The notes beneath the pieces were generated by a model. It saw only the letters and a program-made list of their open reading frames with translations, had not been told where the DNA came from and did not search any database. The position numbers and the translations under genes are program-made. From contig JAHDQJ010000026.1 in NCBI GenBank assembly GCA_018433865.1, forward strand, positions 1 to 64,000: a DNA stretch of 64,000 bases, in the 5' to 3' direction. Every line of letters starts with the position of its first letter. Positions within the stretch are counted from its first letter, which is position 1. Shown here in pieces: positions 50,021 to 57,921 of this stretch. This DNA comes from Spirochaetales bacterium. Its GTDB lineage: Bacteria > Spirochaetota > Spirochaetia > Sphaerochaetales > Sphaerochaetaceae.

Positions 50021-52015
50021 ATGGATAACAGGACATTGGCGAATGCGTTGAGAATCCTCAGCATGGATGGAGTCCAGAAGGCAAACTCGGGACACCCCGG
50101 CGCCCCGATGGGCATGGCCGACATCGCAGAGGTCGTATGGCGGAAGGCGATGCGACATAATCCGAAGAACCCGCAGTGGGCTGACCGCGATCGGTTCGTC
50201 CTCTCCAACGGGCATGGCTCTATGCTGATCTACTCCCTGCTCCACATGAGCGGTTATGATCTGCCGCTCGAGGAACTGAAGCAGTTCCGTCAGTTGCACT
50301 CCAAGACAGCAGGACACCCCGAATACAAGTTGACCCCGGGCGTGGAGACGACCACCGGTCCTCTCGGGCAGGGGTTCACCAACGCGGTCGGCATGGCGCT
50401 CGCGGAGAAAGTCCTCGCCGCACAGTTCAACGAGGAAGGATTCCCCATCGTCGATCACCACACCTACGTGTTCATGGGTGACGGGTGCATGATGGAGGGA
50501 ATCTCCCATGAGGCAGCTTCCCTCGCGGGGACTTGGAAGTTGGGCAAGTTGGTGGCGTTCTATGATGACAACGGAATCTCGATCGACGGCGAGGTCGAGC
50601 ATTGGTTCACCGACGATACTGCGAAGCGGTTCGAAGCGTACCACTGGCATGTGATCCGGAATGTCGACGGTCACGATGCCTCTGCGATCGAGGCGGCCAT
50701 CAAGGAGGCGCAGTTGGTGACCGACAAGCCCTCGTTGATCTGCTGCAAGACCGTGATCGGCTTCGGGTCCCCGAACAAGGGAGGCAAGGAAGATTGCCAC
50801 GGCGCTCCGCTGGGAGTTGACGAGGTCGCACTCTCCCGCAAGCAGTTGGGTTGGCAGTACGAAGAGCCGTTCTTTGTTCCCAAGGAAATCTACGCTGCTT
50901 GGGATTGCTCCGCCAAGGGTGCAGACCTTGAGAATTCCTGGAACAGCCTCTTCGCGGCATACGCGAAGAAGTATCCGGTGAAGGCTGCTGAGTTCACCCG
51001 CCGCATCTCCGGTGGGATTCCCGAAGGTTGGGAAGAGAAGTTCGATGCATTCATTGCCAAGTGGCAGGAAGAGGGAGTCAAGGTAGCCTCCCGGAAAGCT
51101 TCCCAGATGGTACTCGACCAGCTCGGGCCCGACCTTCCCGAACTGCTCGGAGGATCTGCAGACCTTGCACCCTCGAACCTGACGAAGTGGAAGGGATCCA
51201 AGGCGATCAGCGGCGATGATGCGAGTGGCAACTATCTCCACTACGGAGTGCGTGAGTTCGGCATGTCAGCGATCATGAACGGCATGGCGCTCCATGGCGG
51301 ATTCGTTCCCTACGGCGGCACATTCCTGATCTTCATGGAGTATGCACGGAACGCCGTGAGGATGGCGAGCCTGATGGGGCTGCACGTCGTGCATGTCTAT
51401 ACCCACGATTCCATCGGACTCGGGGAAGACGGACCTACCCACCAGCCGGTCGAACAACCCGCGATACTGAGATTGACCCCGAACATGGAGGCTTGGAGAC
51501 CCGCAGATGCGGTCGAGACCGCCGTGGCGTGGAAGAGTGCGGTGAAGCGCACGGACGGCCCGGTGGCACTGATGCTCAGCCGTCAGAACCTGGCACCCCA
51601 AAAGCGCAACGCCGATCAGCTGAAGCAGATCGAGAAGGGAGCCTATGTGTTGTACGAGAGCTCGGCGAAACCGGAGATGATCCTCATCGGAACCGGATCG
51701 GAAGTTTCGTTGGCGATGGAAGCGGCACAGAAACTTGCACAGGAAGGTGTGGCGGTACGCGTGGTTTCCATGCCCTGCGCCGAAGTGTTCTCCAAGCAGG
51801 ATGCAGCGTATCGTGAGGCGGTGCTTCCGGCCTCGGTGACCCGTCGCGTCGCTGTCGAAGCCTCGATGGCCGATTGGTGGTACAAGTACGTCGGATTGGG
51901 AGGGAAAGTGGTCGGGATGCGCTCCTTCGGTGAGTCCGCTCCCGCCGATCAGCTCTACAAGCTGTTCGGCATCACCGCCGATGCGGTGTATGAGGCTGCG
52001 AAATCCCTGATCTGA
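50021..52015 (+). CDS. tkt: transketolase
   Basis: 664 residues, full length. The thiamine-diphosphate enzyme of the pentose phosphate pathway moves two-carbon units between sugar phosphates. Marks: [37 protein letters not shown], the ThDP/Mg motif [38 protein letters not shown], and the C-terminal [14 protein letters not shown]. The start at ATG 50021 follows GGAGAG; the longer upstream frame has no homology. It stands alone with its own terminator. A central metabolic gene, relevant to the pentose- and sugar-acid islands. Confidence 0.96.
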   Translation: MDNRTLANALRILSMDGVQKANSGHPGAPMGMADIAEVVWRKAMRHNPKNPQWADRDRFVLSNGHGSMLIYSLLHMSGYDLPLEELKQFRQLHSKTAGHPEYKLTPGVETTTGPLGQGFTNAVGMALAEKVLAAQFNEEGFPIVDHHTYVFMGDGCMMEGISHEAASLAGTWKLGKLVAFYDDNGISIDGEVEHWFTDDTAKRFEAYHWHVIRNVDGHDASAIEAAIKEAQLVTDKPSLICCKTVIGFGSPNKGGKEDCHGAPLGVDEVALSRKQLGWQYEEPFFVPKEIYAAWDCSAKGADLENSWNSLFAAYAKKYPVKAAEFTRRISGGIPEGWEEKFDAFIAKWQEEGVKVASRKASQMVLDQLGPDLPELLGGSADLAPSNLTKWKGSKAISGDDASGNYLHYGVREFGMSAIMNGMALHGGFVPYGGTFLIFMEYARNAVRMASLMGLHVVHVYTHDSIGLGEDGPTHQPVEQPAILRLTPNMEAWRPADAVETAVAWKSAVKRTDGPVALMLSRQNLAPQKRNADQLKQIEKGAYVLYESSAKPEMILIGTGSEVSLAMEAAQKLAQEGVAVRVVSMPCAEVFSKQDAAYREAVLPASVTRRVAVEASMADWWYKYVGLGGKVVGMRSFGESAPADQLYKLFGITADAVYEAAKSLI

Positions 52016-52034
52016 GTTTAGAAGAGCATGAAGG

Positions 52035-52066
52035 GGGAGATCGTCTTCGGATGGTCTCCCTTTTTT
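52035..52066 (+). terminator. tkt: rho-independent terminator of tkt
   Basis: GGGAGATC pairs with GGTCTCCC (one wobble) followed by TTTTTT at 52061-52066, 20 bases after the stop. Confidence 0.85.
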
Positions 52067-52094
52067 CTTGCTGTACTGACCATGGTTTCTCCCC

Positions 52095-52100
52095 TATACT
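52095..52100 (+). promoter_or_regulatory. -10 box of the nitrilase-family gene
   Basis: TATACT ends 8 bases before ATG 52108, with no ribosome site, so the transcript may be leaderless. The -35 is not clear. Confidence 0.4.
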
Positions 52101-52107
52101 TCTTGCC

Positions 52108-52941
52108 ATGAAGATTGCACTTGTTTCGCTTGACCAGGCATGGGAGGACAAGGCAGCAAACAAAGAGCGGTGCATGCGCCACTTGGCAAGGGCCACCGCG
52201 TTGGGAGCTGACCTGATCGTGTTCCCTGAGATGACCCTGACGGGTTTTTCCATGAATCTTCGCGTTACGGCGGAACGGGCTTCCGATTCTCCCTCGCTCA
52301 GATGGTTTGCCCGACAGGCGGCCTCCTTCGGCATTGCCATCATCGCAGGCTACGTTGCGTGGAATCCGCAGGGAACAAAAGGGGAGAACACCTGTGTGTT
52401 CCTGAACTCCCGGGGAGATTTGGTCGCATCCTATGTGAAAGTGCATCCGTTCAGCCTGTCGGGGGAGGACCAGCTGTTCGAACGGGGAAACAGCCTGTGC
52501 GTCTGCCCCTCTGGAATGATGAGCTTCGGGTTGAGCATATGCTACGACCTGCGCTTCGGCGAGCTGTTCCAAGGGCTCTCACGGACCAGCGACGTGATCG
52601 TGAACATCGCAAGCTGGCCTGAGAAACGGATTGTGCACTGGCATACCTTGTTGCGTGCCCGTGCCATCGAACATCAGGTGTACATGATCGGCGTGAATCG
52701 CAGCGGCATGGCACCCGACGGCACCACCTACGCAATCAGCTCCGTGATCTACGATCCGTTCGGCCGCGAGGCAGCACCGCTTGTGGATGAGGGCGATCTC
52801 ACGTTGCACGGGATCGAAGGCGATGAGGTGGCGTCCGTCCGGGCCTCCCATCCGTTCAAGCGCGACAGGAGGGAAGACCTGTATCGTGACCTTTGCCTCG
52901 TGCCCTCAGAGGTAGATCGAAAGGGCGAGCAATCCGTGTAA
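52108..52941 (+). CDS. carbon-nitrogen hydrolase (nitrilase/omega-amidase family)
   Basis: 277 residues. The Glu-Lys-Cys triad is visible: FPEMTLTGFS (Glu near residue 42), SYVKVHPFSL (Lys near 110), and SICYDLRFGELF (Cys near 143). The ICYDLRFPE-like segment and the AIEHQVYMIGVNR strand favour an omega-amidase or related cytosolic amidase. It would hydrolyse short amides such as 2-oxoglutaramate or 2-oxosuccinamate. The short frame beginning at 52108 is used because the upstream codons lie in the tkt terminator. It overlaps the convergent small membrane gene by 36 bases. Confidence 0.88.
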   Translation: MKIALVSLDQAWEDKAANKERCMRHLARATALGADLIVFPEMTLTGFSMNLRVTAERASDSPSLRWFARQAASFGIAIIAGYVAWNPQGTKGENTCVFLNSRGDLVASYVKVHPFSLSGEDQLFERGNSLCVCPSGMMSFGLSICYDLRFGELFQGLSRTSDVIVNIASWPEKRIVHWHTLLRARAIEHQVYMIGVNRSGMAPDGTTYAISSVIYDPFGREAAPLVDEGDLTLHGIEGDEVASVRASHPFKRDRREDLYRDLCLVPSEVDRKGEQSV

Positions 52942-53130
52942 TGTCGCTACGATCAGCGTGATGTATGCAAGGCGGAAATGGACCTTCGGCTTGATCTTCA
53001 CGATCTTGCGCCTGGTGAGGATCATCACCGCTGCGGTCGCGACCATCAGAAGGTATCCGATGATCCCCAGGTATCCGATCAAAGGGAATCCGAGAATCGG
53101 CGTATAGGCTGTCTGTTGCAAGAAATCCAT
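52906..53130 (-). CDS. small two-helix membrane protein
   Basis: 74 residues. The start at 53130 follows AGGAGGGCAAGCC. Two hydrophobic segments (~10-36: PLIGYLGIIGYLLMVATAAV; ~50-70: LAYITLIVATLHGLLALSIY) are separated by a basic loop RRKIVKIKPK. His residues flank the second helix (KVHFRLAY, ATLHGL), 14 residues apart, a spacing seen in membrane haem-binding helices. Divergent from the DOMON gene. Function unknown; see the DOMON entry. Confidence 0.65.
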   Translation of the reverse strand: MDFLQQTAYTPILGFPLIGYLGIIGYLLMVATAAVMILTRRKIVKIKPKVHFRLAYITLIVATLHGLLALSIYL

Positions 53131-53214
53131 GGCTTGCCCTCCTGTTTCCATCATAGTCCGAAACAGCTGTTTCCCCATTATGTTTTTATGAGTATATTCG
53201 TGAAAAGTTCAACA

Positions 53215-53240
53215 GGCAAGCGGCGAGACGGCCGCTTGCC
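53215..53240 (+). promoter_or_regulatory. leader hairpin abutting the ribosome site of the DOMON gene
   Basis: GGCAAGCGGC / GCCGCTTGCC, a perfect 10-bp stem with a GAGACG loop. The ribosome site GAGGAGG begins at the next base (53241), so folding or unfolding could affect translation or message decay. Confidence 0.6.
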
Positions 53241-53252
53241 GAGGAGGAAACC

Positions 53253-53801
53253 ATGCGTAGATCAACACTTGCCGTGTGCATGCTCATCATACCGTTCATC
53301 CTGTTCGCTGGCGGGGGAAGCGAGGAAGCTCCCGTGGCAAGCACCACCACCCCTCCCCAAACCGTCATCGCGGGTGAGAATTGGGGCTTTTCCTGGGAAT
53401 TTGCAGCCGAGGAGATCGAATTCACCGTCATGGCGCCAACCACCGGTTGGGTAGCGATCGGATTCAACCCGAGCAGGATGATGAAAGATGCCCACTACAT
53501 CCTCGGCTATGTGGCAGATGGACAACTTTTCCTTCGCGATGATTATGGGACGGGACTGACAAGCCATGCTTCCGATGATACGGTCGGCGGTGCCCAGCAT
53601 GTGCGACCTCTGGGACACTCAGAGGAGGGTGGTGTGACCACCATCACGTTCGCGCTTCCGTTGCAAGCCCAGGATGCCTATGACCTCGACTTCGTGCCTG
53701 GGAAAGCATATAAGGTACTGTTGGCTTATGGTGCGAACGGAGCTGACAATTTCACGGGAATGCACCGTAAGAGAGCTTCCTTTGATACGGTGCTGGATTG
53801 A
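53253..53801 (+). CDS. secreted DOMON-domain protein
   Basis: 182 residues. Signal peptide MRRSTLAVCMLIIPFILFAG. The mature part is one DOMON domain: WGFSWEFAAEEIEFTVMAP, TTGWVAIGFNPSRMMKDAHY (the typical xxGWVAxGF-N--MxxAD strand pair), then DDTVGGAQHVRPLG and KVLLAYGANGADNF. DOMON domains bind haem or sugars in electron-transfer proteins outside the cytoplasm. The Met and His residues in MMKDAHY are possible haem ligands. Divergent from a two-helix membrane protein with paired His, so the two may form an extracytoplasmic redox module. Confidence 0.82.
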   Translation: MRRSTLAVCMLIIPFILFAGGGSEEAPVASTTTPPQTVIAGENWGFSWEFAAEEIEFTVMAPTTGWVAIGFNPSRMMKDAHYILGYVADGQLFLRDDYGTGLTSHASDDTVGGAQHVRPLGHSEEGGVTTITFALPLQAQDAYDLDFVPGKAYKVLLAYGANGADNFTGMHRKRASFDTVLD

Positions 53802-53810
53802 CGGACCCGA

Positions 53811-54173
53811 TCAGTCGCTTCCGATTCCTGAACTGAGCACGGTCTCCACTGATTTCCACTTGCTCTGGTCTGCATTCCAGAGCAAGTTGACGATCTTGGT
53901 GATCTGATGTCGTTTGCGTGAATCGATGATCTCGGCATCGGTGACGGGTATCTCACAAATTTTGCCGGTGAGCAACCACTCCAAGGAGAGGTCGAGGACC
54001 TTGGCAAGTTTCGCAGCTTCCATGGCCTTCGGTATCCGGTTGCAGGAGCGCTGCACTTTCACCAGATGATAATTGAGCCCAGCTTCCTCAACCAATTGTT
54101 TGAGGGTTTTTGTTTTTGGTCGGGTTGCGTCCACCCGCTTCCAAAAAAAATATCCTTCATCAATTTCCGTCAT
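53811..54173 (-). CDS. XRE-family helix-turn-helix protein
   Basis: 120 residues. The central part (KTLKQLVEEAGLNYHLVKVQ, RIPKAMEAAKLAKVLDLSLE, WLLTG) is a Cro/C1-type helix-turn-helix. The ~35-residue tail contains KIVNLLWNADQSKWKSVET and may mediate dimerisation. The start at ATG 54173 has no strong ribosome site. It is the only gene facing the long AT-rich region to its right; it may regulate from there. Convergent with the DOMON gene, 9 bases apart. No toxin partner is adjacent. Confidence 0.78.
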   Translation of the reverse strand: MTEIDEGYFFWKRVDATRPKTKTLKQLVEEAGLNYHLVKVQRSCNRIPKAMEAAKLAKVLDLSLEWLLTGKICEIPVTDAEIIDSRKRHQITKIVNLLWNADQSKWKSVETVLSSGIGSD

Positions 54174-54362
54174 AGTTCAATGATACAACAATATTCTTTA
54201 TTTGTATATCGAGACTTTTCACAAATGTTGTAAAGACCGAGCGGGTGACAAGCGTAGGGTAAATTTTTTAAGATAATGCAATTGATTGGTGACAGGATTT
54301 GTCATGGTACCGTTTTCATCGATACGTCATCTGCGTCCATCACCTGTTACGCACGATGTCGC

Positions 54363-54385
54363 TTCATGTCATAACTTGACATGAA
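54363..54385. promoter_or_regulatory. perfect 23-bp palindrome, likely operator
   Basis: TTCATGTCA-TAACT-TGACATGAA, perfect 9-bp arms. It is 190 bases from the XRE start and 415 bases before the operon promoter. The half-site ATGTCA also forms the palindrome at 32537-32548. Confidence 0.5.
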
Positions 54386-54777
54386 AAAGTTTATCAAAGA
54401 TGGAACTTTCTAAGATATTGCCATCATGACCGCATGAATTTGCCAGCAAATACATAACTTGAAGAATGATTGTCAATGTTGTTCCGATACCAACGTACCA
54501 CACGCATGCCAACGTTGTCAGTTAATCACTCTGCTTGCGGGAGAACCGGGGAAATCGGGCATGAACCCTATCATCCTGGTCTCATCCCCCCAGGAAGGAT
54601 TTGGACGGAACAACAGCACCTGACAACATTCCGGTCAATTCGTGACTCAAGATCCTCTTGTAGGTATTTATTGATAAAGACTAAATCATTAAGGATACAT
54701 AATCTGTAATTTTAGCAGTAGTAAAATATATAATTCGTAATATATAAAATCAGAATATATATAATATGTAAATTTTG

Positions 54778-54805
54778 TTGACTTCCGCAATAAGTGATGT
54801 AGAAT
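54778..54805 (+). promoter_or_regulatory. promoter of the C-N compound operon
   Basis: -35 TTGACT (54778-54783), 16-base spacer, -10 TAGAAT (54800-54805), preceded by ~100 bases of A/T-rich sequence that could serve as an UP element or bend. Confidence 0.65.
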
Positions 54806-54824
54806 GATGTCAGGAGGGACGAGT

Positions 54825-55904
54825 ATGGCTGGTACGTTCAAGATTGCGATGATGTGGCGTGCGGATGAACAGGATTATATCGAGTATTGCAAGGTTCTGT
54901 CACCCGGATGCACGTTGATCAACCCGAAGAGTGGGGATCTCGAATCATTGAAGGAGGTCGCGGTCGACGCCGACGCGTTGATCGGCGTCTACATCCATGA
55001 AGAAATCATCGAGGTGGCAAAGAAGGCCAAGATGGTCCAGATATTGCATGCCGGAGTGGCTACCGCCTATCCTGGGGATGTGGTGCTTGGTTTCGATCCG
55101 CGCATTCTCAAGAGCCGCGGCATCCTCATGGGAAACATCCATGGCAATGCACGTGCGGTCGCGGAACAAGCGATGGCATTCATCATGGCTTGTGCGAAAC
55201 AGGTGGTTCCCTGCAACCGTGCCATCAGCCAGAACCAGTGGTATCCCTTTACCGAGGAGACCAAGAGCGACATGCTGAACGACAGTACGCTGCTGATCCT
55301 TGGACTGGGACATATCGGAGCTCTGGTCGCAAAATATGCGAAGGCCTTCGACATGAAGGTCATGGCCATCGACCGTGATCCGAACAATCGGTGGGCAAAG
55401 GAACTGAACCTGGATTACCTGGGCACACCCGACACACTGTTGGATGTGATCGGCAAGGCGGACTTCGTCCATTGTTCCCTGCCTCTTACCCGTGAGACGA
55501 TGAACAGCATCGGAGAGAGTGAGATCGGAGCCATGAAGAAGTCGGCATATCTCATCAACACCTCCCGGGGAAACATCATCAACGAACAGGCACTCTACGA
55601 CGCCCTCACCGAGGGGAGGATCAAGGGATTCGCCTCCGATGTCTGGTGGATGTACTCCTACTCAGTATCCGCGAACAGCTTCAGCAAGAATGAGAGCGAA
55701 TCGTGGTTCGATTTCGGGTTCCACTACAGTGTTCCCTCGCGATTGGGTGTGAACAGTCTGCCGATGGTGGTGGGTTCGAACGACCGTGCCTCATACACCA
55801 AGGGTTTGAAAGACAGTTTCGTGGTCGCCGGATTGCGGAATGTGGACATGCTCGGTCGCGGTGAGCGTCCCGCGAATATCGTGGATATCGACAAAGGGTT
55901 CTGA
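54825..55904 (+). CDS. D-2-hydroxyacid dehydrogenase-like protein
   Basis: 359 residues; start after AGGAGGGACGAGT. It differs from the three 321-residue paralogs. MVQILHAGVATAYPGDVVLG (substrate domain), NIHGNARAVAEQAMAFIMAC, LGLGHIGALVAKYAKAFDMK (NAD loop), NTSRGNIINEQAL (catalytic Arg). The C-terminal catalytic-His segment reads as SVPSRLGVNSLPMVVGSND, i.e. no clear PHxSG, so the His may be missing and activity altered. An insertion around WWMYSYSVSANSFSKNESES is unusual. It is the first gene of an operon for C-N compounds. Confidence 0.82.
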   Translation: MAGTFKIAMMWRADEQDYIEYCKVLSPGCTLINPKSGDLESLKEVAVDADALIGVYIHEEIIEVAKKAKMVQILHAGVATAYPGDVVLGFDPRILKSRGILMGNIHGNARAVAEQAMAFIMACAKQVVPCNRAISQNQWYPFTEETKSDMLNDSTLLILGLGHIGALVAKYAKAFDMKVMAIDRDPNNRWAKELNLDYLGTPDTLLDVIGKADFVHCSLPLTRETMNSIGESEIGAMKKSAYLINTSRGNIINEQALYDALTEGRIKGFASDVWWMYSYSVSANSFSKNESESWFDFGFHYSVPSRLGVNSLPMVVGSNDRASYTKGLKDSFVVAGLRNVDMLGRGERPANIVDIDKGF

Positions 55905-55923
55905 TACCCATCCGGAGGTTGTC

Positions 55924-56658
55924 ATGATATATCGGCAAAAAGGGAAACAGGTAAGCTACGGAGAACAGGTGGGGATACTTCTCCTTGAGAATTATGCCCC
56001 CTTCATCCCCGGCGACACGGCGAACGCGACTACCTATGACTTCCCCGTCAGGTTCAAGCTCGTCGAAGGACTGACGGTCAAGAGGATTTTCGCGCATGAC
56101 TTGAGCCTGAAGGATGAGATGATCAGCGCCGGCAGATCCTTGGTGGAGGAGGGTGGCGTACGTGCCATCACCGGAGACTGCGGATTCATGGCACTGTTCC
56201 AAAAGGAAATGGCCGCGGCATTGGGAGTGCCCGTCATGCTCTCGAGCCTGCTGCAGATTCCCTTCATCCGGCTGCTCATTCCTGCTGACAAGAAGATCGG
56301 GATCATCACGGCGAATGCCAAGTCGCTTGACAAGACGGTGTTCGATGCCATCGACGTTCCGTTCGATGATCGGTTGGTCATCGAAGGATTGGAGGACAAG
56401 CCTGCATTCAACTCTGGCATCAACGAGGAGTGCGGATTTTTGGATACCGATCTGGTGGAGAAAGAGGTGGTACAGGCTGCGATGACGCTGTTGGAGCGTG
56501 ACAAGGATATCCGGGTGATCCTCTCGGAGTGCAGTGTCCTTCCTCCGTATGGCAAAGCCATCCAGGATGCCACGGGACTGCCGGTATTCGATTTCGTCAC
56601 CATGATCAACTATGTGCATTCGGCAATAGTGAAGAAGACTTTCAGCGGTCATATGTGA
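55924..56658 (+). CDS. aspartate/glutamate/hydantoin racemase-family protein
   Basis: 244 residues. CCGGAGGTTGTC precedes the ATG. The fold's two catalytic cysteines are seen: ITGDCGFMALFQ (near residue 85) and LSECSVLPPYG (near 201). VGILLLENYAPFIPGDTANA at the N-terminus and VGIITANAKSLDKTVFD in the middle fit the broader AroM / Asp-Glu-hydantoin racemase group. It may racemise an amino acid or hydantoin, or act as a decarboxylase or isomerase (maleate-isomerase type). It follows the dehydrogenase after 19 bases in the same operon. Confidence 0.78.
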   Translation: MIYRQKGKQVSYGEQVGILLLENYAPFIPGDTANATTYDFPVRFKLVEGLTVKRIFAHDLSLKDEMISAGRSLVEEGGVRAITGDCGFMALFQKEMAAALGVPVMLSSLLQIPFIRLLIPADKKIGIITANAKSLDKTVFDAIDVPFDDRLVIEGLEDKPAFNSGINEECGFLDTDLVEKEVVQAAMTLLERDKDIRVILSECSVLPPYGKAIQDATGLPVFDFVTMINYVHSAIVKKTFSGHM

Positions 56659-56686
56659 CCTGCCAGAGAAACCGGAGGGACGACTG

Positions 56687-57868
56687 ATGGAAAACCAAGC
56701 GGTGTTTGAAAAGACTGAGTATCTGGCGAGAATCAGGAAAGTTCATCACCGCATGGCTGATCTGGACATCGATACCCTCTTGGTGGTCGATCCGGCGAAC
56801 ATGAACTACCTGTCGGGTTATGACGGATGGTCATTCTATGCACACCAAGGGTTGCTGGTCCGATTGGATGAGGACGTTCCCTATTGGTTCGGACGGGAAC
56901 AAGACCGCTCCGGTGCTCTGTTGACGACTTGGTTGCCCGAGGACCATCTGTTCACCTATCCGGAACATTATGTCCAATCGTTCTCCGATCATACGATGCG
57001 ATTCGTCGCATCGGTATTGGCCTCGAACCGTTGGGACAAAGGTCGCTTGGGTGTCGAGCTGGATGGGTACTGGTACTCAGCGAAAAGCCACATCGAACTG
57101 CAGCAACGATTGCCCGGGACGACACTCGTCGATGCCGACCGGCTGGTGAATTGGGTCCGTACCTATAAAAGTGAAAAGGAACTGGTGCTCATGAGGGAGG
57201 CTGCATCCATTTGCACGCATGTGATGGAAACCGCTTTCTCTGTCATCAAGGAGGGGGTGCATGAACGATCCGCTGCTGCGGCTGTCGCAGCGGCACAGAT
57301 CGAAGGAATCGATGGGATCGGAGGAGATTCCCCCGCCATCTTTCCGATCATGCCCGCAGGCCCGCGTACGGTGGCCGGGCACTTGACCTACGACCCACAG
57401 AGAGCCTACCGCAACGGAGACATCGTGATGCTCGAACTCTCCGGTTGTCGAAAGCGGTATCACATGCCGCTCTATCGGACGATGTGCATCGGCAAACCGT
57501 CCGCGAATTTGATTTCGATGGCGGCGATTATGGATGATGCCTTCACAGCGTTGCTGGATTGCATCATGCCGGGATCGGTCGCCGAGACGATCGAACGGCA
57601 GTGGCGTGCCATCATGGCACCGCACCATGTACTTGCTCCTGCCCGGGTCGGATACGCCTTCGGGTTGAACTATGTTCCCGATTGGGGAGAACACACGGTA
57701 AATCTCCGGCCCGGGGAAAAGACGGTCTTGGCTGAGCACATGACTATCCATCTGATTGCAAGTTTACGCATTGGTTCCGACGTCTTCGAGACGAGTGAAC
57801 CGGTATTGGTTACGGGGAACGGATGCACACGTTTCATGGATGTTCCACGGGCGTTGCACTGTTCATGA
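56687..57868 (+). CDS. M24 family, ectoine-hydrolase (DoeA/EutD)-like
   Basis: 393 residues; GGAGGGACGACTG precedes. N-terminal: VDPANMNYLSGYDGWSFYAH, closely like ectoine hydrolase. C-terminal pita-bread domain: AIFPIMPAGPRTVAGHLTYD, VMLELSGCRKRYHMPLYRTM, with Glu in place of the usual metal-binding Asp. Known: EutD/DoeA opens the ectoine ring without metal using a Glu nucleophile. The residue pattern suggests the same chemistry on ectoine or another cyclic amidine. The partner deacetylase DoeB is not seen here (an M20 hydrolase is), so the substrate may differ. Confidence 0.8.
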   Translation: MENQAVFEKTEYLARIRKVHHRMADLDIDTLLVVDPANMNYLSGYDGWSFYAHQGLLVRLDEDVPYWFGREQDRSGALLTTWLPEDHLFTYPEHYVQSFSDHTMRFVASVLASNRWDKGRLGVELDGYWYSAKSHIELQQRLPGTTLVDADRLVNWVRTYKSEKELVLMREAASICTHVMETAFSVIKEGVHERSAAAAVAAAQIEGIDGIGGDSPAIFPIMPAGPRTVAGHLTYDPQRAYRNGDIVMLELSGCRKRYHMPLYRTMCIGKPSANLISMAAIMDDAFTALLDCIMPGSVAETIERQWRAIMAPHHVLAPARVGYAFGLNYVPDWGEHTVNLRPGEKTVLAEHMTIHLIASLRIGSDVFETSEPVLVTGNGCTRFMDVPRALHCS

Positions 57869-57921
57869 TCACAAACTACACGTTCGTCGTTATCGAACGT
57901 GATACGGGAGGAGAAGAACAC

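Larger units (their letters stand above)
54174..54824. other. 650-base AT-rich control region
   Basis: No convincing gene. It separates the XRE gene (minus) from the C-N operon (plus). Two inverted repeats lie inside: TGACA-GGATT-TGTCA at 54290-54304 and a perfect 23-bp one at 54363-54385. From about 54660 to 54777 the DNA is almost only A and T (phased short A/T tracts) leading directly into the operon promoter. The middle part 54470-54650 is of ordinary composition and I see nothing in it. Confidence 0.55.

Noticed and set aside
53811-54173. XRE protein as antitoxin of a toxin-antitoxin pair
   Set aside because: No small toxin-like gene flanks it on either side.
54470-54709. 79-codon frame in the control region before the C-N operon
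   Set aside because: No ribosome site and no similarity; it ends inside the A/T-rich promoter tract.
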